Below are positions 59,094 to 64,000 of a stretch of DNA of 64,000 nt, piece after piece. The notes beneath the pieces were generated by a model. It was not told where the DNA came from. It did no database searches and was given only the letters and a program-made list of their open reading frames with translations. Origin of the DNA: UBA1764 sp045642565 (GTDB lineage: Bacteria > Bacillota > Clostridia > Peptostreptococcales > Anaerovoracaceae); NCBI GenBank assembly GCA_045642565.1, contig JAZUJE010000003.1, positions 24,375 to 88,374 on the forward strand, read 5' to 3'. The translations under genes were made by a program, and so were the position numbers. Every line of letters starts with the position of its first letter. Within the stretch, counting starts at the first letter, position 1.

Positions 59094-60734
59094 ATGAAAA
59101 AAACTATAAAAGATATTGATGTTAAAAATAGAAAAATTATCTGCCGTTGTGACTTTAATGTTCCAATGAAGGATGGCAAAATAGCAGACGATTTCAGAAT
59201 CGTTTCGGCAATGCCAACCGTAAAATATCTCTTGGACAATGGTGCAGCGGTTATTTTATGTTCTCATATGGGAAAACCAAAGGGACAGGTTAAACCGGAA
59301 CTTTCTTTAGCTCCTGTTGCAGACAGAATTTCTAAGCTTTTAAAAAAGCCTGTTATTTTTGCAAAATCTGATGTTGTCGTAGATGACTCTGTTAAGGCTG
59401 CTGCAGCAAAACTTCAGCCTGGCCAGATAATGCTTCTCGAAAATGTAAGATTCAGAATTGAAGAAGAAAAGAATGATCCTGTATTCGCAAAAGATTTGGC
59501 AAGTCTTGCTGACATCTTTGTGAATGATGCATTTGGTACTGCTCATAGAGCCCATGCTACTACAGCCGGTATTGCAGATTATCTTCCTGCTGTAAGTGGC
59601 TTCCTTATTGAAAAGGAATTAAAATTTTTAGGGGATGCCCTTGATAATCCAAAGAGACCAATGGTTGCAATTCTTGGTGGCTCAAAGGTATCTGATAAGA
59701 TTGGGGTAATTGAGAACCTTATTAAAAAAGCCGATACTATCATTATCGGCGGCGGAATGGCATATACTTTCCTTGCCGCTAATGGTATGAATATTGGAAA
59801 TTCGCTTTGCGAGCAAGATAAACTTGATCTTGCAAGGACTCTGCAAGCAAAAGCTAAGAAGAGAGGAGTCGAACTTTTACTTCCTATTGATAGTAAGATA
59901 GGAGATAAGTTTGATGCACAGTGCAACACAAAGATTGTTGATAGTGATAAAATACTCGACGGTTGGATGGGTATGGATATTGGCCCAAAGACAATTGAGC
60001 TTTATCAAAAGGCAATTAGAAAAGCAAGAACAATTATGTGGAATGGCCCAATGGGTGTGTTCGAGTTTAAGGCATTTGCTGCCGGAACAAAGGCAGTTGC
60101 AACAGCTATGGCAGAAAACAAGGGCATTACCGTAATTGGTGGTGGCGATAGTGCAGCAGCTGTTTCACAGTTCAAACTTGATGATAAGATGACACATGTA
60201 TCAACAGGTGGCGGTGCATCTCTTGAATTCCTCGAAGGTAAGGTGCTTCCAGGCGTATCATGCCTGCAGAATAAACGACCAACTATTTCTAAGTTAAAGA
60301 AGGTGGAAAAAATGGCAGAAACAAAGAAAAAGGCAGTAGCAAAGAAGGCTCCAGCAAAGAAGGCTCCAGCAAAGAAGGCTACAACAAAGAAGGCTACAGC
60401 TAAGAAGGCTACAGCTAAGAAAGCTACAGCTAAGAAGGCAGTAGCAAAGAAAGCTCCAGCAAAGAAGACTACAGCTAAGAAGGCAGTAGCAAAGAAAGCT
60501 CCAGCAAAGAAGACTACAGCAAAGAAAACTACAGCAAAGAAAGCAGTAGCAAAGAAAGCTCCAGCAAAGAAGACTACAGCTAAGAAGGCAGTAGCAAAGA
60601 AAGCTCCAGCAAAGAAGACTACAGCTAAGAAGGCAGTAGCAAAGAAAGCTCCAGCTAAGAAGGCTACAGTTAAGAAGGTTGCTCCAGTTAAAAAGGCAGC
60701 AGCAAAGAAAACAGTAAAGAAGGCAAAGAAGTAA
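59094..60734 (+). CDS. pgk: Phosphoglycerate kinase with histone-H1-like C-terminal tail
   Basis: Residues 1-392 are a complete phosphoglycerate kinase: CDFNVPMKDGKIADD, LCSHMGKPKG, LLENVRF, FVNDAFGTAHRAHA, LGGSKVSDKIGVI, MWNGPMGVFE and the nucleotide loop GGGDSAAAV. It makes ATP from 1,3-bisphosphoglycerate. Where the family normally ends (LPGVSCLQNK) the frame continues for about 150 residues into an extreme Lys/Ala/Pro/Thr repeat (units such as AVAKK, APAKK, TTAKK), like the tail of histone H1 or bacterial H1-like proteins. ATG 60312 (Met407) has AAGGTGG seven bases upstream, so a separate basic protein could also be made. tpiA follows four bases later. Confidence 0.93.
   Translation: MKKTIKDIDVKNRKIICRCDFNVPMKDGKIADDFRIVSAMPTVKYLLDNGAAVILCSHMGKPKGQVKPELSLAPVADRISKLLKKPVIFAKSDVVVDDSVKAAAAKLQPGQIMLLENVRFRIEEEKNDPVFAKDLASLADIFVNDAFGTAHRAHATTAGIADYLPAVSGFLIEKELKFLGDALDNPKRPMVAILGGSKVSDKIGVIENLIKKADTIIIGGGMAYTFLAANGMNIGNSLCEQDKLDLARTLQAKAKKRGVELLLPIDSKIGDKFDAQCNTKIVDSDKILDGWMGMDIGPKTIELYQKAIRKARTIMWNGPMGVFEFKAFAAGTKAVATAMAENKGITVIGGGDSAAAVSQFKLDDKMTHVSTGGGASLEFLEGKVLPGVSCLQNKRPTISKLKKVEKMAETKKKAVAKKAPAKKAPAKKATTKKATAKKATAKKATAKKAVAKKAPAKKTTAKKAVAKKAPAKKTTAKKTTAKKAVAKKAPAKKTTAKKAVAKKAPAKKTTAKKAVAKKAPAKKATVKKVAPVKKAAAKKTVKKAKK
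60312..60734 (+). other. Possible internal start giving a free H1-like protein
   Basis: Met407 of the pgk frame begins MAETKKKAVAKK, a start like free bacterial H1-like nucleoid proteins. AAGAAGGTGG at 60296-60304 lies at a working distance. A separate 140-residue basic protein would result, with no residue outside the repeat except the first few. Whether initiation occurs here cannot be decided from sequence. Confidence 0.45.
60330..60680 (+). repeat. Tandem 15-base / 45-base coding repeat
   Basis: The DNA repeats in 15-base units (five residues ending in AKK or similar) arranged as a 45-base higher unit, AVAKKAPAKKTTAKK, present four times with one extra TTAKK. Copies differ at a few aag/aaa and gct/gca positions. 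Length variation by slippage or recombination is likely. Confidence 0.9.
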
Positions 60735-60738
60735 TATT

Positions 60739-61491
60739 ATGGAAAGAAGTTTATTCGTAGCAGGCAATTGGAAAATGTATAAAAACATCGCTCAGGCTGA
60801 AGAATTTGCCAAAGAATTCAAGCAGATTTATAAGCCTGTAGCCGATGTAGATGTCGCAATCTGCGCACCATTCCTTCAGCTTGAAACTCTGAAGACTGAA
60901 TTCGCAGACACCAACATTGGAGTTGGTGCGCAGAATATGCACTATGAAACAGAGGGCGCTTACACTGGTGAGGTTTCCGGTGAAATGCTCACTGAAATCG
61001 GTATTGACTATGTTATTATTGGACATTCAGAAAGAAGACAATATAACAATGAAACTGATGAAACAGTCAATATGAAGGTTAAAAAGGCTTTAGCACTTGG
61101 AATTCGTCCTATTATGTGTTGTGGAGAGAGTCTTGAAACTCGCGAAGCAGGCAAAGAAAAAGAATGGGTTGGTGCTCAAATTAAAAAAGGCCTTGAAGGA
61201 CTTCAAATGAAAGAAGTTCCACTTGTAACAATAGCATATGAACCAATTTGGGCTATAGGTACTGGAAAGACAGCTACATCACAACAGGCCCAGGATATGT
61301 GCAAGTTTATTAGGGAAACAGTTGCAAGTTTATTTACTGGAGAGGTTGCTGATAAAGTAAGAATCCAGTATGGCGGAAGTGTAAAACCGGCAAATGCCGC
61401 AGAACTTCTGGGCATGCCTGATATAGACGGAGCTTTAGTTGGTGGCGCAAGCTTAAAACCGGCAGACTTCGTACAAATTATTGAAAGATAG
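60739..61491 (+). CDS. tpiA: Triosephosphate isomerase
   Basis: TpiA (250 residues) interconverts dihydroxyacetone phosphate and glyceraldehyde 3-phosphate. It has FVAGNWKMYKN with the catalytic Lys, VIIGHSERRQYNN with the catalytic His, AYEPIWAIGTGKTAT with the catalytic Glu, and IQYGGSVKPANA and GALVGGASLK for phosphate. It is co-transcribed with pgk, the usual glycolytic pairing. Confidence 0.97.
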   Translation: MERSLFVAGNWKMYKNIAQAEEFAKEFKQIYKPVADVDVAICAPFLQLETLKTEFADTNIGVGAQNMHYETEGAYTGEVSGEMLTEIGIDYVIIGHSERRQYNNETDETVNMKVKKALALGIRPIMCCGESLETREAGKEKEWVGAQIKKGLEGLQMKEVPLVTIAYEPIWAIGTGKTATSQQAQDMCKFIRETVASLFTGEVADKVRIQYGGSVKPANAAELLGMPDIDGALVGGASLKPADFVQIIER

Positions 61492-61502
61492 GGTAATTTT
61501 CG

Positions 61503-61557
61503 AGGCAGACCTTATGGTCTGCCTTGAGATTCCTTATAAATACCTTGATTTATAAGG
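61503..61557 (+). promoter_or_regulatory. Two hairpins after tpiA without T runs
   Basis: AGGCAGACC/GGTCTGCCT (loop TTAT, 61503-61524) is followed by CCTTATAAA/TTTATAAGG (eight-base loop, 61532-61557). Neither has a proper U tract, so they may be weak terminators or RNA-stability elements between tpiA and secG. Confidence 0.45.
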
Positions 61558-61574
61558 GAAAAACATGTTAAACT
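61545..61574 (+). promoter_or_regulatory. Possible secG promoter
   Basis: TTGATT at 61545-61550, an 18-base spacer, and TAAACT at 61569-61574 preceded by TGT. The same TGTTAAACT element occurs before the gene at 44741. Confidence 0.4.
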
Positions 61575-61602
61575 ATTATGGTTATAGAACATGGAGGTAG
61601 AG

Positions 61603-61833
61603 ATGAAAATAGCTCTTTTAATTATACTTGCGATTGCATCAATTGTATTAATTGTTAGTATTTTATTCCAATCCGGAAGCTCAAAGGGCCTTTCTGGCAG
61701 CATTGCCGGTGGAGCTGAACAGCTTTTTGGATCTAAAAAAGCAAAAGGATATGATGCCCTTTTTAGCAAGATTACAATTGTTGGCGCAATCGTATTCATT
61801 ATTGTAGCTCTTATTCTTGTTACACTTGAATAA
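61603..61833 (+). CDS. secG: Preprotein translocase subunit SecG
   Basis: SecG (76 residues) has two hydrophobic spans (ALLIILAIASIVLIVSILF and ITIVGAIVFIIVALILVTL) separated by the conserved QSGSSKGLSGSIAGGAEQLFG loop, quoted here as QSGSSKGLSG and GGAEQLFG. It helps SecYE-A protein export. I take ATG 61603 behind GGAGGTAGAG rather than ATG 61591, because the ribosome binding site lies between them. Confidence 0.93.
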   Translation: MKIALLIILAIASIVLIVSILFQSGSSKGLSGSIAGGAEQLFGSKKAKGYDALFSKITIVGAIVFIIVALILVTLE

Positions 61834-61867
61834 GATGAGATTTAACTTTATATAAAACACAAAAATA

Positions 61868-61887
61868 GCCTCCGCATTTACGGAGGC
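61868..61887 (+). terminator. Hairpin after secG, probable terminator
   Basis: GCCTCCG/CGGAGGC with loop CATTTA, extended by ACAC-type flanking pairing to GTGT. The T tract is interrupted, so termination may be partial. Confidence 0.5.
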
Positions 61888-61916
61888 GTTTGGTGTCTTA
61901 TAAAACATTGTAAACT

Positions 61917-61944
61917 ATATCCGAATTATATCCAGGGAGGATAT
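61917..61944 (+). promoter_or_regulatory. Hairpin enclosing the hppA ribosome binding site
   Basis: ATATCC at 61928-61933 pairs with GGATAT at 61939-61944, sequestering GGGAGG. A second ATATCC copy at 61917-61922 could pair with the same GGATAT. Confidence 0.4.
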
Positions 61945-61951
61945 CGAAACT

Positions 61952-63949
61952 ATGGACAGCATACTAATTTGGGTGGCTCCTGTTGTTGGTATTATAGCTT
62001 TGGTGGTTGCATTAGTTCTTGCAAAATGGATTGGGGGACAAGATGCCGGTACCGACAGAATGAAGGAGATTTCTGGTTACATCCACGAAGGTGCAATGGC
62101 TTTTCTTAAGAAAGAATATAGAACGATGCTTGTAGTCGTAATAGTTCTTGCGGTTATATTAGGTATAGCCATTAGCCCTGTAACAGCTATTCTTTATGTT
62201 TTAGGTGCAGCTTTTTCTGTACTTGCAGGCTACTTTGGAATGCAAGTTGCAACTAAGGGCAATGTTCGTACTTCTGCTGCTGCAATGGATGGTGGAATGA
62301 ATAAGGCTTTAAAGGTTGCATTTAGATCTGGATCAGTTATGGGTCTTTGCGTTGTAGGCCTTGGCATTTTAGGTGTTGGTGCAGCATATGCCGTGCTTAC
62401 TCCTGAGGTTGCAAAAGAATGCCTTACAGGTTTTGGACTTGGTGCTTCATCTATGGCTTTATTTGGTCGTGTAGGCGGTGGTATCTATACAAAGGCTGCC
62501 GATGTAGGCGCTGACCTTGTTGGTAAAGTTGAAGCTGGTATTCCTGAAGACGATCCAAGAAACCCTGCTGTAATTGCTGATAATGTAGGCGATAATGTAG
62601 GCGATGTTGCCGGCATGGGTTCTGACTTATTTGAATCATATGTTGGTTCAATTATTTCATGTATAACACTTGCCTTCGCAAGTAGCTTCATTTATGATTC
62701 TGCCGCTGGCGCAGTTTTCCCACTTATTATTTCAGCAATAGGTATTATTGCTTCAATCGTAGGTATCCTTTCTGTAAAGGGCGATGAAAAATCTAACCCT
62801 GCAAAGGCTTTAAATATGGGTACATATCTTGCAGCTGTTCTCGCTGCTATCGTATCCGTTATTCTTTCAAAATCATTCTTTGGAAATTATTCATGTGCTA
62901 TTGCGGTAATTTCCGGATTGGTTGTAGGAACATTAATCGGTAAAATTACAGAGATTTATACCTCTGCTGATTATAAGAGTGTAAAGCATATTGCTGAGGA
63001 ATCTCAGACAGGCGCAGCAACAACAATTATCAGTGGTCTTGGCGTAGGCATGCTTTCAACTGTATGGCCAATCCTCTTTATTGCGGTTGGTATTATCGTT
63101 GCTTACTTTGCTTCCGGACTTTATGGTATTGCTCTTTCAGCCGTAGGTATGCTTTCAACAGCAGGTATTACAATTGCAGTTGATGCTTATGGACCTGTTT
63201 CTGATAATGCCGGTGGTATTGCAGAAATGTCCGAACTCCCTGAAAGCGTTCGTGAAATCACAGATACACTTGACTCTGTAGGAAATACTACAGCTGCTAT
63301 TGGTAAAGGCTTTGCAATTGGCTCAGCTGCTCTTACAGCATTAGCTCTCTTTGTGTCATACTCAGAGGTTGTTGGTCTTAAAGCAATTGATCTTCTTGAT
63401 CCTATGGTAATCGTAGGAACATTTATTGGCGGAATGCTTCCGTTTATGTTCAGTGCGTTCACAATGAATGCCGTTGGAAGAGCTGCTAACAAGATGATTC
63501 AGGAAGTAAGAAGACAGTTCAAAGCAGATTCCGGAATCATTGCCGGAACATCTAAACCAGATTATGCACAGTGCGTTTCAATTTCAACAGAAGCTTCATT
63601 AAAAGAAATGATAGTTCCTGCTGTTATGGCCGTAATCGCTCCTATTGTTGTAGGCCTCGTACTTGGCGCAAACGCTCTTGGTGGTATGCTTGCCGGAGCT
63701 TTAATCACCGGCGTGCTTCTTGCAATTATGATGTCCAATGCCGGTGGTGCATGGGATAACGCAAAGAAATATGTTGAATCTGGTGTTTACGGTGGCAAAG
63801 GATCTGAAACACATAAAGCTTCAGTTATCGGCGATACAGTAGGCGACCCATTCAAGGATACATCCGGTCCATCACTTAATATTCTTATTAAACTGATGAC
63901 AATTGTTGCCGTAGTATTTGCTCCAATTTTCGGAAGCGGATTGTTCTAA
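61952..63949 (+). CDS. hppA: Membrane-bound ion-translocating pyrophosphatase
   Basis: This integral membrane enzyme (665 residues, about 16 spans) couples pyrophosphate hydrolysis to H+ or Na+ pumping. The substrate motifs are DVGADLVGKVEAGIPEDDPRNPAVIADNVGDNVGD (quoted as DVGADLVGKVE, then DNVGDNVGDVAGMGSDLFES) and GDTVGDPFKDTSGPSLNILI. GNTTAAIGKGFAIGSAA carries Ala at the position that marks K+-dependent forms, where independent forms have Lys. Such enzymes let fermenters recover energy from pyrophosphate made in biosynthesis. GGGAGG precedes the ATG. Confidence 0.96.
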   Translation: MDSILIWVAPVVGIIALVVALVLAKWIGGQDAGTDRMKEISGYIHEGAMAFLKKEYRTMLVVVIVLAVILGIAISPVTAILYVLGAAFSVLAGYFGMQVATKGNVRTSAAAMDGGMNKALKVAFRSGSVMGLCVVGLGILGVGAAYAVLTPEVAKECLTGFGLGASSMALFGRVGGGIYTKAADVGADLVGKVEAGIPEDDPRNPAVIADNVGDNVGDVAGMGSDLFESYVGSIISCITLAFASSFIYDSAAGAVFPLIISAIGIIASIVGILSVKGDEKSNPAKALNMGTYLAAVLAAIVSVILSKSFFGNYSCAIAVISGLVVGTLIGKITEIYTSADYKSVKHIAEESQTGAATTIISGLGVGMLSTVWPILFIAVGIIVAYFASGLYGIALSAVGMLSTAGITIAVDAYGPVSDNAGGIAEMSELPESVREITDTLDSVGNTTAAIGKGFAIGSAALTALALFVSYSEVVGLKAIDLLDPMVIVGTFIGGMLPFMFSAFTMNAVGRAANKMIQEVRRQFKADSGIIAGTSKPDYAQCVSISTEASLKEMIVPAVMAVIAPIVVGLVLGANALGGMLAGALITGVLLAIMMSNAGGAWDNAKKYVESGVYGGKGSETHKASVIGDTVGDPFKDTSGPSLNILIKLMTIVAVVFAPIFGSGLF

Positions 63950-63968
63950 GATTAGATAAAAAATAGAA

Positions 63969-63997
63969 TTGACATTTTTTAACAAATACCTTAAAAT
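63969..63997 (+). promoter_or_regulatory. Promoter facing out of the right edge
   Basis: TTGACA at 63969-63974, a 17-base spacer and TAAAAT at 63992-63997. It should drive a gene beyond the window. Confidence 0.7.
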
Positions 63998-64000
63998 ATA

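Noticed and set aside
60330..60680. Regular short repeats that could suggest a CRISPR array
   Set aside because: Units are contiguous without unique spacers and encode protein in frame.
60294..60788. A 164-residue open frame on the minus strand rich in Leu, Cys and Ser
   Set aside because: It is the reverse reading of the Lys/Ala repeat of the pgk tail; its composition follows from the repeat and it has no separate support.

Overview
The window is a gene-dense, AT-rich stretch of a bacterial chromosome. It most resembles a fermentative anaerobic member of the Clostridia (low-GC, single-membrane Firmicutes). The evidence is the purR-spoVG-prs-pth-mfd-spoVB-like-HU-rqcP gene order, rapZ-whiA, GGAGG-type ribosome binding sites, an S-layer-homology protein with a CsaB pyruvyltransferase, desulfoferrodoxin, crotonase and 3-hydroxybutyryl-CoA dehydrogenase, and a membrane pyrophosphatase. 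All but two genes (a UDP-sugar dehydrogenase and a YerC-like regulator) lie on the plus strand. Intergenic gaps are short; none exceeds 300 bases, and many genes overlap by 1 to 20 bases. I see no insertion sequence, prophage, CRISPR array or rRNA. There is one tRNA.

Layout: 1-7.3 kb holds a 5'-truncated, degenerate Fic-fold protein, murB, a PHP hydrolase, rapZ, whiA, a small membrane protein, a copper-type P-ATPase lacking its nucleotide-binding domain, xpt, desulfoferrodoxin and thioredoxin. 7.4-19.9 kb holds tRNA-Glu(CTC) next to gltX, then thrC, murC, purR, spoVG, prs, pth, mfd, a MurJ/SpoVB-like flippase and HU. 20-27.2 kb holds yqeY, rqcP, uvrB, uvrA, a lipase-like hydrolase and ung. 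27.3-30.5 kb is central metabolism: gdhA, crt and hbd, with candidate Rex-like and GntR-like operators. 30.6-44.7 kb is a cell-envelope region: a secreted protein, an SLH phosphodiester glycosidase, a glycosyltransferase-CsaB fusion, a second glycosyltransferase, a DUF4330-like protein, an O-antigen-ligase-like protein and a kinase; then a hipBA toxin-antitoxin pair; then UDP-ManNAc dehydrogenase, TagA and split transketolase. 44.7-51.5 kb holds a P-loop protein without the Walker lysine, ftsE-ftsX-M23 peptidase, recJ, ctpA and a yerC-like gene. 51.5-64 kb holds a phosphopantetheinyl transferase-RecX fusion, a eukaryote-like ileS, gntR, a ferredoxin-type aldo/keto reductase, hom, nth, pgk with a histone-H1-like tail, tpiA, secG and hppA.

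The genes fall into working groups: wall precursor synthesis and transport (murB, murC, MurJ-like) with its hydrolytic remodelling (FtsEX plus M23 protein, CtpA); S-layer anchoring through a pyruvylated, ManNAc-containing polymer (SLH protein, CsaB, TagA, UDP-ManNAc dehydrogenase, ligase-like protein); DNA repair (mfd, uvrA, uvrB, ung, nth, recJ, recX); and fermentation and energy (gdhA, crt, hbd, pgk, tpiA, hppA).

The most unusual observations are: phosphoglycerate kinase read in frame into a Lys/Ala repeat tail with its own internal ribosome binding site; a one-chain phosphopantetheinyl transferase-RecX fusion; a P1B-ATPase missing about 100 residues of its ATP-binding domain; a glycosyltransferase-CsaB fusion beside an SLH protein; paired operators in front of hipBA; a Rex-like operator before crt; a GntR operator half-site repeated before gdhA; and several extended -10 promoters placed so close to an ATG that the transcript should be nearly leaderless.
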